The translations under genes were made by a program, and so were the position numbers. Shown in pieces: positions 19,501 to 30,868 of a stretch of DNA of 64,000 nucleotides. The stretch covers positions 2,790,001-2,854,000 of the forward strand of contig JAPXFQ010000899.1 of NCBI GenBank assembly GCA_028564705.1, written 5' to 3'. Source of the stretch: Apricaphanius iberus. Taxonomy: Eukaryota; Chordata; Actinopteri; Cyprinodontiformes; Aphaniidae. Each line of letters starts with the position of its first letter. Positions within the stretch are counted from its first letter, which is position 1. The notes under the pieces were generated by a model. It searched no databases. It was not told where the DNA came from and saw nothing but the letters and a program-made list of their open reading frames with translations.

Positions 19501-22075
19501 GTAAAGCTGACTATCTTTGACTTTATATCTATAAATTCTGGAAAATTTGTATTTATTGGCTTAGTGTTTTTAGAGGCTTGGTTTAGATTCACTGTGGACA
19601 AAAAAAAAACTAAGGAAAGCAATTAAAGACAAAAAGAAAAAAGCTGGAATTTTAGCTCCAATCTTCAACTGGATGTAAGACAGGGTATTCAAACAGCCCT
19701 TAATACCTAGGGAAATACCTATTTTTAAGCATGAGAAAAGCAGTTACCTGAATAAACAGAAAATGAAATCACTGAATGCTCAAGACACTCAGAAAGGCTT
19801 AGAGGAGTCTGTTGGTGGAGTTAATGGCTGGATTAAGCTGGTGCTGGGGAGGGCGGTTACGTTAATGCATTCACTCTGCTATACGGCAAAGTTTGAGTGC
19901 AGTGATCAAGAAGGTTGATTAAATAATTATTCAAATTAAATATAAAGCAGTATAATTGTTTTTTATCAGTGATAATCTTCCATCAGTTTTGTCATCCAGA
20001 TTTCTGGATGGCAAAAAAAAGAAAAAAAATTAAAAGAGGAATGTGAAATCAAAAGATGTAAGAATAAATATCACAGAAGAATCAGATAAACATGCTGTCA
20101 ACGGGAGCATTATTTAGGACAGATTTACAACAACGCATCTGATATATGTGTTTCCATAAATTTTGCATAAATTACTGCAAGAAACTGAGATTTTCATATT
20201 TGACAAAGTAGCAACTGAAGCTAGCTACAGATTTTTATTATCACTGCTTGTCTTTAGCACCACTGATGTAAGTGTAGAAAATTTAAAGGATTTGTGACGC
20301 TCATTTTAGTAACAGTACAGTTTTACAATCTGCTATGGAGCTTTTTTATGGCATTTATGTTTGAGATTTCAGTTAAAGCCCAAGTTTGCTGAAACTAATG
20401 CTAAGCTAACAGTAATTCAACAGTATTCCACTGGCAAATAGTTTTTACTGTTTTGACGAGAGAACCGAGCTTAGAACAAAATAAACTTTATTCCCTTCTC
20501 TTATTACAATACATTATAATTACATTAGTAGCTCAGTGCTTTTAAATAAAGATAAATTAACTTATATTCTAACATCAGCAACATATCCAAATGCTTTTAT
20601 AATAAAGGACATTTAGTAACTGTACAACAAATCTTTAAATTCTAAACTTCCTTAGCCTTGCTGCTATCTAGGAGTTAATTAAAGACGACTTTAATGGCAA
20701 CCGAATAGCCTCATAAACTACAATAATGTTAAAAGCATATATGCCTATTTTTTGACAATGGTATCAAAATATACTACTGGAAGTAATTTCTGAATTTAAT
20801 TTGATTGCAGCGGATCATGTCAAAATAACATAACCGTTTGCACAATATACCTTAGGAAAACATTCTATAGCTATTAGCAGCTAACAATACTGAAAACAGT
20901 ATTTTAAATTCTATACAAATGCCTCGCAGAATGTTGATCAATGGTATAAATAATGCTTTTGAGGGTAGGTGTAAGAGGTGGAGGTAAAAGACAAAAGGAG
21001 TACAGAGTACATATCTGAACAAGACTGGTAGAGTAGTAACTGCAAGCAAGAGAAGTATTAAAGGTTGATGAGTTTAAGCACCTGGGGTCAGACAGCAAGC
21101 TTGGCAGGGAGAGGATACGAATGTCATGGGGACTGAAATACAGTTGCTAAATACGGCTTAAAAAATTTGAAACTCACGACAATATATGGTTTTGATCCCC
21201 TAAGGGATAACCAAAAGATTTTATGACTTTAAAGTGAAGAAAATAAACACTGATACTGCACCTCAATAGATTTCCTCTGGTTTTATTACTGTATGCACTG
21301 CTGTGCACAAAAGTGAACAACAGTAAACCCCCATTTTTCAAAAACAAATTCAATATATATTTATTATAATCAACTCTTTACATCCATTAAAACAGAACAT
21401 ACAGAAATAACCTGAAAACGTAAAATTTCACTCTTAAGAGTTTCTGGATAAAGTTTGGTACAAAACAAAATACATAATCACAGAGATAACTGTGGAAAAT
21501 ATTCTGTTTCCAAACAGTTCAGAGTGACAAAAACGAAGCTTGACAAAAGTGCTATTGCAGCTGTAAAACAAAAATGAAATCAAGCCCTCAGTCTTAGTTA
21601 AAAAAAAAAAACTCTAAAACAAAAGAAATTTCATTCATTATAGCATACAAAAGTCATTCTGAAGACTTAAAATGATCAGTCACCTTTGATTCTACCAATC
21701 AGGTTGATAAGAAAAAGCATCCTAGGAACAGCTGGCTGAGAAGAGACTTACTGCATGCAGTGCCACAAAAGTCAAATGTAAGCATGTTGTAATGTAAATT
21801 AAAAACATACATGACATTTCGTAGATGAGGTAAAGGATTTTTTGAAAAATGCTTATTTATTCAGCAAAATTGTTATATTTTCTACAATTTTCAGCATCTT
21901 AAAAAAAACTCTTTCTTCACCTGAATAATTTTTTTACAGAAGGTTTGCATCTTAAGAGCTCACAGTCTGCACAAGAACATATGTGCATCTTGCACAATCA
22001 TACAAATAACAGAACTCCTGAATCAGAGCAACAAAACACACACACACACACACATCCACAATTCCTGGAAGATCT
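19501..22075. other. Intergenic DNA and probable tmem160 3' UTR
   Basis: AT-rich with no coding signal. For the minus-strand tmem160 transcript, the reverse of AATAAA (TTTATT) at 21856-21861 is a candidate poly(A) signal about 215 bp past the stop; others lie further on. Confidence 0.45.
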
Positions 22076-22398
22076 CTACTTGTTTTGGCCCTTGCTGCCA
22101 CTGTCTTCACTGTCCTGAGAGCCTCTATAACCTCTCTGTTCCCGCCTCTCACGGCAGTCCCGGCAGTCTCCCTCGTCCTCTCTGCCCTCCTCCTCATCCT
22201 CATGGATGATCTCCACCTCCAGGCGGCCGATGTACAGCGATACGGCACAGAGCCAGAAGAGGGCGATGCTGCCTACCACTGTGCCCTGGAGCAGCAGAGC
22301 TGGCACAGACAGCAGCATCAGCCTGCGCAAGGCGAAAAGGCTGCCAATGTAGGAGGCGCTGCCAAACGACACGCACACGCCTCCCAGAATGAAGAAGG
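22076..22398 (-). CDS. tmem160: tmem160 exon 4, remaining membrane segments and acidic tail
   Basis: The acceptor is TTTGTGCAG. Encodes AFFILGGVCVSFGSASYIGS, a Leu/Val-rich segment and IIHEDEEEGREDEG, then a charged tail ending SKGQNK with stop TAG at 22078-22076. Confidence 0.94.
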
Positions 22399-25300
22399 CT
22401 GCACAAAAACACATTAACATTATGTTACTGCAGAGAATAGACCCCGACTGGTAATTAATAGTGTCTGCAAAGGTTTGTTTGGGAGTTTTTGAAACCTGAG
22501 TGAACCCGATAATGAGGATAAAAAATAGTTTAATGATAAATAATAATAAATAAATAAAAAGAGCCGCAGGTAAAATTGAATCCCTGATACACATCAATGA
22601 TTGACACTAAAAATCTTGAGACCTTGACTCTATTCATTCCTGATTATTTTAGTCAGAAATCCTTGAGACTATTAATAAGAAAACTCCAGCTGCTACAGCA
22701 AACATTTGACACGATGTTCCATCTGAAAGGCGTTAATTTTAAATTGCAGAGAAAACTGTCAGGAAATTCAACTAAAACCACCACAAACCCAAGACGACAT
22801 ATGCATACCACCAACACTTGTGATGCATATTCAACACATACCAAATGTTGTTTTAGAAGAACTTTGCTGCCATCTAGTGGTCACGGTTATACCCAACTTC
22901 AATAATTTGCATAATAAATACCTACATTTGTATTTTGTGTCCTATATTGACATTAATAGTATTCATTTAAATGGTTAACCTAGCCAGTCTAATCAGCCGA
23001 GAATGTTACACTTCACTGTTGGATATTAATGCGCTTTACTGGCATTTTTAATGTTTCATGTTATAGGAGCTTTAATCAGGTCACTGTTTTGACTGTCAGC
23101 TATGACAGTTCAGTTTAACTTCTGTAAGGAGAGGCTACATTTCTATGTGTCAACGGCAAAGCAATGTGAAGTTGTGTGATAAGCTGGCAAGATAATATCT
23201 CTTTAAATTGATTTGAATGTAAATAGGTAACCCATTCTTTTTCCAAACCTCATAAGAATTAGAACTGTCTTGTAAAATGCATTGGGATATCACTTGTTTT
23301 AACTGTATTGCATTATCTGAATAATGCTCTTGACTTTTATATTTTACTCCCTTTACTACGTCAGAACCCTTTGATTCAAGCAAGAGTGGACTCATACCAT
23401 AACCCGCTTCCCGTCCCACTTCACTCTGGACAAACGCAATGACTCCAATCCCAGTTGCCAGCAAGCCATTCCTGAACCATGACAGGAACCCTACAAAACC
23501 ATGAAAAAATTTGTATAAACAGACAGTTTACCATATTTATTCTAATAGGCAAGGCGATTTTATTTGCATATTCACAATTTCAACACAAGGCAATTCAAGG
23601 TGCTTTACATTATTAAAGAAAATAGTCGGCTCTTTTTACATACAAGGTCTAAGAACAGTAGGTCTGGCTCTTCTAAGACAACAATGTAATGGCAAATACT
23701 ACTTTACATACACAGCACACGCTGTTCAAGTTAGTGAAAAGATAGCAAACTTAGCAGTCCTACATAGAGAGTTCCTAAACAGTATAAAATAAAAAAAAAC
23801 CACCGTCTTCAAACGTTTGGAAAATTGGAAAGTTTTATTATCTTAATGTTCCATAAATCATAGGCGAAAATGCGGTTGGCTTGCGATCCAGCAGTGTGGT
23901 TGTCAATATTAATATATTTGGGCAAGGTAAATAAGCTCTACTTTAAAACACACCTTAAAAACTAGGGCTGAACGATTTTGGAAAATAATCTAATTGCAAT
24001 TTTTTATCTTCAATATTGCAATTGCGATTTAATTTGCAATTATTTTTATGGGGCTTTTCTCAAGCATTTTTTAATTAATGCAAGCAAAAATAATATGTAT
24101 TATAAACAGATTTTTTATACATAATTTATTCTATTCCATAGGCTAGATTTATTTTAAGACAAAGGCAAATGAAGCATGGCTGAATATAAACAACTTTATC
24201 TACTTAAATCATCACACTTGATGGTGAGCGCCGTCGTTATGCAATCAAGGTTTTCTTCCTATTGATCACAGCTGGTAAGCCCCTCTCAGGCCGGCTGCAA
24301 TGTTTTCCTCCGTGGGGTTATCTGGGAAGTAGGACGCTTGAAGCAACAAGCTCTGATTTTTAATTATCCTTCGATCTAATGCATTTTCAGACTCTGGTAT
24401 GACTCCGTAGTGCGGTTTGATCACAGGTCAGTTGTTACAAAATACACAGCTGTTTTCGGTGTGGCTTTAATTTTCTGTCAGCATTTTTTTATAAAGCGCA
24501 GGTTAAATGTGGCTAAAATGTGTTCGTGAGATTAAATCCTAGGTTATGCATCATGCTTATCACAGCATACCCTTAGCTATGAACCTCGTTATAGCACGAA
24601 TTATTTTGGTATGCCGTTTTTTTATGTTCGTAAGGAGAGATTCGGTCAAACAGCTCGGTCAGCAATCCCCGTCGGCTGCAAGTTTGTTTACTGGAAATTG
24701 AAACACTGGTGGCGGTCAGTTTAGCCGTGCAACTATCATATATGGTGGTGTGATGTTCTTAGTTGTTGATAAAGGTTCGCAGTGTACCTGGTGAGGCAGC
24801 AAGGCGGGTTCTGCGTTACCTGCCGTTGTGCAGCATCAACGTTTTCATAGCCGATATAATTTCCCACAACTGATGTACTGTTCCTCTTAGGTACCAAATA
24901 CTGTGCAGCATTGGATTCTGTTAAGCTTTAGGCCATTTTATAACAGGTTAAAGTGCAGCGTTTCCTTCTCTCCCTGCATTGTATGAGCTGTTTGCAAGTC
25001 ACGTGACTTTACCACATATGTTTACGTCAAGTCAGACCGCAGCCTTTGCAATTAGGAAATCTCATTTTGTCACATTGCGATTTAATTGCATATGCAATTA
25101 ATCGTTCAGCCCTGTTAAAAACACGTGTTTTCGGAGCCGTCACTATTTGGGAGGGTCCTGCTGCTGTAAACCGCACTATAGAACTTTTCACCCACAGTTC
25201 GCCTGCCCGGAAGTACTGACCGAGTTTTGCTCTATGTCAGTATGCTATGCGCTACCTAATGACATAAACAAACCCACGGTTTGGAGACTTGAGCCACGGC

Positions 25301-28268
25301 AGATTCAAAATTGCAGCCATCAGAAGAAGCGAGGAAAAGGAGCTGAGCTGAAAGTGCTGCCCACTTCCCAAGCGCAAAGCTGTCGGAGCTTCAACACTGT
25401 AGAAGGCTTGTTAACCCATCATTCATACCGGGGGCATCTGTTCTGCACCCAGTGTGAATAAGGGGTAAGGAAAGTTGCAGCAGTTAGACCCGTGGAGCTG
25501 GATGCTGAAGCTGCATCAGCTTCTCAACTCATGACCAGGGTCTTCCCTTCGTCAACAGCGCACCTCCCGCAGTTCCTCCTGCTACCTTATAGAGCATAGA
25601 ACTATAATCCAAATATCCTACATTTAAAAAATAGATTCTATCAAGCACTTTTTTTTATTGCAGTTTTATTTTTTTTAAATCTGCAAGTTAAAAATGCGGG
25701 TTTTCGTGCTTTTTAGCACTCAAACATGAAAAAGTTTTGAAAGCAAACAGATCTAGTTTAAAACTGCCAATAGGTCTAGATGTGAAGTAGAGAATGGTCC
25801 TAATTGATTCATTTGTTTTAATGAGTGTCTGTTGGCTATTTACTTTCCTTTTCCAATCGTACCAATTCTACCTATTTTTTTTTCAGTGTTTCTTATTTTA
25901 AACAATTATAAAACATAAAATGTCTTGGTTCTTTTAAAACCATATTGATCAATATGTTTGAAATTTTGTTACATTTGGATGTGGCAATTGAAAAATAAAG
26001 GATCTAAATTGGATATTAATGTAAGAATAAATGTATTCTTTAAATAATTCCGATTATTGATCCAGAAATAGAATGAAGTCCTGAAACTCTGATAATTTCC
26101 ATATTATTTCTTTTTTTTTTCCTTACTTATCCCAACCTGGAAAATTACTAAAGCAAATGTCCTACTATTCCTCAGTTTCAGGACTTCATAGGGACCCTAC
26201 ACATATCAATAGTTGAGGAGGCCTGTTCCACAACATGAGTTACAGTGAATTTTTGACTGAATAAAACATGAGATTAAACTAGGATTTAACCACACAGATG
26301 GTTTAGTTGTGTAATCAATTTAAGAGGTATAAATAAAGTAAAATATTCAGATCTTACTAATCCTTCCAACAAAAACAAATTGACACAAAAATCATGAAGA
26401 AATAAAAAAATATCACTGAAAGGCTGACACTGAATGCGGCTGATTATTCTGAGGATTGCTGAAATGATATACATTTCCAGAGGCTATCTCCTCCTGAGCA
26501 TCGTTCTCCTTGCAAAGCCAGACAATCAGTAAGATTATTGGTGTGTTTTTTTTAACAAAGAGCCTTGACAGATTTATATTTGTTCACAATTCTACTTTGA
26601 TATTATATTACTTTTTTTTCTCCATATTTTGTATAACTTACAAGACAAAATAATGTATCTGTGACTGGGTTTCAGACTGGCTTTCCTTTAAGAGTCAAAA
26701 ATGCCCAAAACAGATTATATAAACCCTGCAGCCATTAATGCGATCAGGAATAAACTTTTCCTGAAAAGAGATTATTATTACGGTAATTTTATGTATTCTA
26801 CACTTTAACCAACAATGGCGCTAAAATATGCTTTAAATGTTTAAAACACAACATCTAGAGACCGTCCTCTTTACTTACACACGGCAATGCAGTTCTAACC
26901 AGCTTACATTCATTCAACATAGACATGGCAGTCAAAAATAGTTTGGGCTTTTAATGGATCACTTGAACCATCAATTTTACATGTTGGAACATTTATATTA
27001 TGTCTAGCTGCAATGAATTTTGGTTAAAAGACTTGCATGAGCAAGCTTGAATTTACGATGAAATTTCTCCAGTTCACCCGGGTGTAATATTAGAAATAAA
27101 GATAAACAACAGATAAACCTATCTTCCTAATGCATTTTTTTTGGTGCTTTTTTTATGTTTCTGCCTAGGCCAGTTTCATGCTCGTAATTGGCATAGCATG
27201 TTTGCACACAAAAAAATACAAAAAATAAATTTAGAAACAAATAACATGGTATGCATACTGAATGCATTCAAAATGTATTTTCCACTTAACATTTATTGTT
27301 TAAGGTTTAACGGTGCTTTTAAAGACATATCTTTGTTCATTTTGATGTTAAACTTAGTCCCATGCCCTTGTCTCGGTTATATTGAAAATGTGTGGCATGT
27401 GCTCGGAAACCAAACATTTTAAACAACCCATAACAAATTTTGTCAAGGAGAGGGCTTAAATAACCAGGCAGAATAACATCCAGACCTCATACATGGATAC
27501 AAAAAAAAATTTCTGCAAAATGCCAAGGACCATTCATATATACATGTTAGTGTTGGCGTTTGAACCGCATTTGACTGTGTACAATTTCTTACCATGTGTG
27601 GATTAGAGAAATATCCCGATCATTTTAAAGTTTTTCACCAAATATTTGTACTTAAAATTAATTCAATAACCTGATTTTTGTTGTTGTATGATAAGTGCAC
27701 CCTGGAGGAAAAAGGAAATTAAATACCCTAATCAAACAGTTTAAATTAAGATTATGGTAATGATTTGAGTACATTTCTGCATCCTTATGGGCCACAACCG
27801 CTGCACAGATCTTCTATTTTAGCCACTTTCTAGGAAAACTAAAGTTCTGTAACAGTCTTTCACCTGTTTCATGTGACTTCCTCAGCATCTGCACACACAA
27901 AAAATTGGAAAAAACAATATATTAGTGAATATATGTTACGGTTTCTGTTTACTTCCTTAAAAATTACAACCGAAAGAAAACAGCAAAGATTGCAAAGTTA
28001 AAAACTCTGCTTCTCTCCTCCTGAAGTGAGATCCTACCAAAGCGTCTGCTTTGTCGAGGTCTGTGAGATGGTACTGCTGCAGTGGCTGCTCCGGACCCCG
28101 CTGGTTCCTCCCCCACGGCCCGCTCTCTCCGACCGCCTGCCGCACAGAGCCATGCAGCTTCCTCCGTGGGGCTCCACCACAGCCGGGTCGGCCTAGCTTC
28201 ACTACCCGGGCGAAGTAACTGACGGACAGCGGCAGCTGCCTTCTCATAAAGAGAGTCAGGAAAGCCAT
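22076..28268 (-). CDS. tmem160: TMEM160 homologue, complete CDS (223 aa)
   Basis: Four coding exons join in frame on the minus strand: 28268-28038, 27888-27864, 23490-23398, 22398-22076 (672 nt). The protein has a basic N-terminal region rich in Arg and poor in acidic residues (mitochondrial presequence-like), then LTDLDKADALMLRKSHETG, FLSWFRNGLLATGIGVIAF, GREAGYAFFILGGVCVSFGS and a distal hydrophobic stretch (about residues 145-172) with WLCAVSLYIGRLE. It ends in an acidic and charged tail. About three membrane segments are predicted (residues 94-106, 116-138, 145-172). Human TMEM160 is 188 aa with the same central blocks. Its molecular role is poorly defined; association with mitochondria is reported for the family. 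It lies convergent to npas1 as in human. The start is the first ATG that gives the basic leader. Confidence 0.93.
22867..22880 (-). promoter_or_regulatory. CTCF-like motif, tmem160 intron
   Basis: The reverse complement CCACTAGATGGCAG matches the CTCF core CCASYAGRKGGCRS at all 14 positions. Occupancy is unknown. Confidence 0.5.
23398..23490 (-). CDS. tmem160: tmem160 exon 3, first membrane segment
   Basis: The acceptor is TTTTGTAG and the donor GTATGA. Encodes GFLSWFRNGLLATGIGVIAF and VQSEVGREAGY, closely matching the human segment. Begins and ends in phase 1. Confidence 0.95.
23546..23618 (+). repeat. Common fish interspersed repeat fragment
   Basis: GGCGATTTTATTTGCATA ... CAACACAAGGCAATTCAAGG followed by TGCTTTACAT. 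A close relative lies at 58610-58680. The pattern resembles the antisense 3' end of L2-like LINEs; the class is uncertain. Confidence 0.5.
23963..25114. mobile_element. 1152-bp hAT-type element with perfect 8-bp TSD
   Basis: The left end TAGGGCTGAACGATT and the inverted right end AATCGTTCAGCCCTG form terminal repeats, each followed inward by AATTGCAAT-like arrays. TTAAAAAC is present at 23955-23962 and 25115-25122. An 8-bp duplication plus the CAGGGCTGAACGATT terminus points to hAT. No long ORF was found, so it is non-autonomous. It sits in the 4.4-kb tmem160 intron. Confidence 0.93.
25123..27863 (-). other. tmem160 intron, partly unclassified
   Basis: 25123-25600 is GC-richer than its surroundings and contains a 104-codon + strand ORF without recognisable domains or splice context; it reads like a fragment of an unidentified repeat. 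25600-27863 is AT-rich with nothing recognised. Confidence 0.45.
27864..27888 (-). CDS. tmem160: tmem160 exon 2, 25-nt microexon
   Basis: Between a GTGTGTGCAG acceptor and a GTGAAA donor lie 25 nt encoding MLRKSHET plus one base. This supplies exactly the residues expected between DKADAL and GFLSWFRNG in the family (LLRKAHET in human). Confidence 0.88.
28038..28268 (-). CDS. tmem160: tmem160 exon 1 (77 codons)
   Basis: Starts ATG at 28268 (MAFLTLFMRRQLPLSVSYFA) and ends LTDLDKADAL before a GTAGGA donor. GC-rich and basic; the DLDKADA motif aligns with the family's ELDRADA. Ends in phase 0. Confidence 0.9.
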
Positions 28269-28450
28269 CACATCACCAGAGCCGGCTGGAGTAAAAAGAA
28301 ACAAACATACAAACTGGAAGGAAAAGCACAACACGGCCTCTCCATGCTCTTTGACCTGTCACATGGTCACACATAACCCGGAACCGTCTCTGTTGAGGGC
28401 GGTGAGGAATCACCACAGCGCCATCTGCTGATTATTACAGATAAAGGTAA
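28050..28450 (-). promoter_or_regulatory. tmem160: Probable tmem160 promoter and first-exon GC-rich island
   Basis: GC-rich, CpG-containing DNA spans exon 1 and about 150 bp upstream of the ATG, unlike the AT-rich flanks. A CTCF-like motif lies at 28418-28431. The transcription start is not defined. Confidence 0.45.
28418..28431 (-). promoter_or_regulatory. CTCF-like motif upstream of tmem160
   Basis: The reverse complement TCAGCAGATGGCGC matches the CTCF core at 13 of 14 positions, about 150 bp upstream of the tmem160 ATG. Confidence 0.45.
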
Positions 28451-28691
28451 CACATTAAAATATGGAAGGTCGAATTTAAATACTGTTTTGAAGAAAAATA
28501 TTTCGGAATAATATTTACCTTTGATTTTAAAACATTTTCATTTTATTGACGCATAAATCGTGAGGAAATGATATCGAGGGGGGGATTGCAGTTCTACGGA
28601 AAATAGTGTCTGGGGAAAAAACATGCAATTCCACAGTTATTCCACACGAGGGCATCAGAGTACTGGATGATTAAACGCCATACTCTAGTCA

Positions 28692-29140
28692 AGGGGTTTT
28701 AAACCTGTGGAGATCCACATGTGGCTCTTCAAGTCCTTCATAGTAACTCTTAATATTTTTTGATAACTCTACATATAATTTCTTTGATGTAATTATAGCA
28801 GTGGAGCAAAAATTATGCTTTCACCATTTTTATTATGCCAAACATTTTTTTCTTACTTTTCCAGATACAGTATGAGGAATTTCTGTAAAATAAAAACAGA
28901 AATGTACTCTCTTCTGGAACAATTTTGATGTTTTTCTTTTATTCAAAATTGGTTAAAAAAATATAAATATAATTGTGGCTCTTTTTGTTTTGGCCAGCAA
29001 GTGGACAAAAAAAACAAACAAACTTGAAGTTATCTTTTATTTCGGATGCTCATTTAGATTTTGTGGTTCCAGGCAAATTTTATTCATTAGGAGCAGGGGC
29101 AAACATTTCTTTGTGAATGGCAAAGTTTGCTGACTCCTGA
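28692..29140. mobile_element. 449-bp hAT-type MITE with perfect 8-bp TSD
   Basis: The left part AGGGGTTTTAAACCTGTGG, then CCACATGTGGCTCTT, and the right end TTTGCTGACTCCTGA resemble the CAGGGGTCGGCAACC/GTGGCTCTT hAT family. TCTAGTCA flanks it at 28684-28691 and 29141-29148. It has no coding capacity. Confidence 0.85.
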
Positions 29141-29148
29141 TCTAGTCA

Positions 29149-29845
29149 AATGTTACCATATACTTATATATCATCAGCTCAACTGTGATATCCACCATTA
29201 TTCACATGCACTGTCAAATTCATTCATCTTTATTTCTTACATATTAACATGACTCTTTTAACTTTACTTCTTTTTGCCATGTATTTTACTTCATTCCAGG
29301 GCTGGCCCAAGACACTGCTTGACCCCACACATGAATGCAAATCTTAAAATATAAAATGTGTAGTTACATTTTTCTTTTTTTCATCAATAAAAAAGTCTTA
29401 GTTTTGTAACATTTCCAACTACCTAGGATTCAAGAGATCCCACGGAGGAACACATAAATGGTTTGATAGAAAGTTAACAGTCATAATACAAGGTTAGTTT
29501 AATTATTACTGCTGCTTAAGTCTGTCTGTCTGTCTGAAAGGTGGTCTCAGCCCCAACAAAACCGTTTTGTTTATTCATATATTTTTAAGATGGACAAGTT
29601 TAATTTAAGTACATATTAGCCTTCTTTGGATGTAAATATGCTACAGAGGGTAAACAAAATGGGTTTGATTCATTTTATACCTACCCTGTTTTTTGAGTTT
29701 AGGTTTAGTCAAATGAGTTAAAAACTGAACGCGGTAAATGTCAATTGAAAATAAATTAAAATTAACATTTTACCACTCACTGCCAGGAATAGCATCTCAT
29801 GTAAATTAAATGTCACACACTATGCATAGATAGCTTACTCTAAGG
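29149..29845. other. Intergenic DNA with a hAT-like end fragment
   Basis: 29297-29311 (CAGGGCTGGCCCAAG) matches the terminus of the element at 1596-2256, but its other end was not identified. The rest is AT-rich. Confidence 0.4.
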
Positions 29846-30868
29846 GCCCGGTTTATCAATATTCCACATAAGGAGCACAATATTGTGTGCATGGTAAAAA
29901 AATAATAAATACAACAGCGGGTTGTCCTTTTGCAGCTGATCTACTAAGATTGCATGTGTAATTCATAATAGGCACAAGAGCAGTATCAAAATGAGGACGT
30001 TACTGTACTCTACCCTCTGCGCTGCGCCACAGCTAAAGCAAGGGGCAATAGGCACAATGGATTTATTATTCATCTTTGGAAAAAAAAAGCGGGGGGGGGA
30101 ATATACATGTCAAGTTAGGACTGTTAGGGAGTTAATTACTAGTAGGCTAGAATGTCTGCATTATATTTCTCGTTTGTCGGTAGTAAACTCAATGCAGTGT
30201 GCTTGTGCTGCTCTCTGCTCCATACATGCAGCGTAATCCAGAGTCAGATTAATGAAAGCTGCAGCATGTCCAGAACGAATTCGCTTAGATGTCTATGTTC
30301 TATTCATGTTGTCAAGATGCACCACACTTCATTATGGCCTCTATTAACGGTCATTTGCAATAGGAAAAATGTTTGGTCTTGAAAATATGTAATCTGAAAT
30401 TGATTGATTTTGTTTTTAAAATGTCATATCTGTAGCCTAATTGTCACTGTGCTATTGTACATGATTATTACATATTTTTAATTGGAACCCAGGAAGATTA
30501 GTAACCACTCCTGTGGAAACTAATGAGGATCCATGAGGATCACAACTCAGACGCACTAAGCGCACAGTTTAGTGTAATGGGTGTTTGGTGGAAAATAAGT
30601 TATCTATTTAACTGTCAGATTTATGGCCATTACAGTGTTAATTACTATTAGATTAGAAGGTGTGTGAATGATATTTTTCGTTTTTCAGCAATAAACGTCT
30701 GTTGAATGTGGTGGCGCAAAGTTAAGAGATGCATTTCAGAGGCAGTAAAAATAGCCGGGGCTAAAAGTTTGATGCTTAGTAAATCACATTGCGCCTCCAC
30801 CCTTACTTATTTGCCTGATTTCCTCCCAATATTTTGCATCTTCCGAGAGAAATGCCCAGATTGCATAT
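29846..30868. mobile_element. Non-autonomous DNA transposon-like repeat, copy 2
   Basis: Starts GGGCCCGGTTTATCAATATT and follows copy 1 (9251-10506) in the same order: ATCTACTAAGATTG, GAGCAGTATC, GTAAACTCAATGCAGTG, AAGTTAAGAGATGC, CTCCCAATATTTTGC. Similarity is lost after about 30868, so the right terminus is missing. It lacks the TC and AT microsatellites and the perfect hairpin of copy 1. Confidence 0.55.

Noticed and set aside
22085..22417. 110-codon + strand ORF opposite tmem160 exon 4
   Set aside because: The minus-strand exon matches TMEM160 and splices correctly; the + ORF is a shadow.
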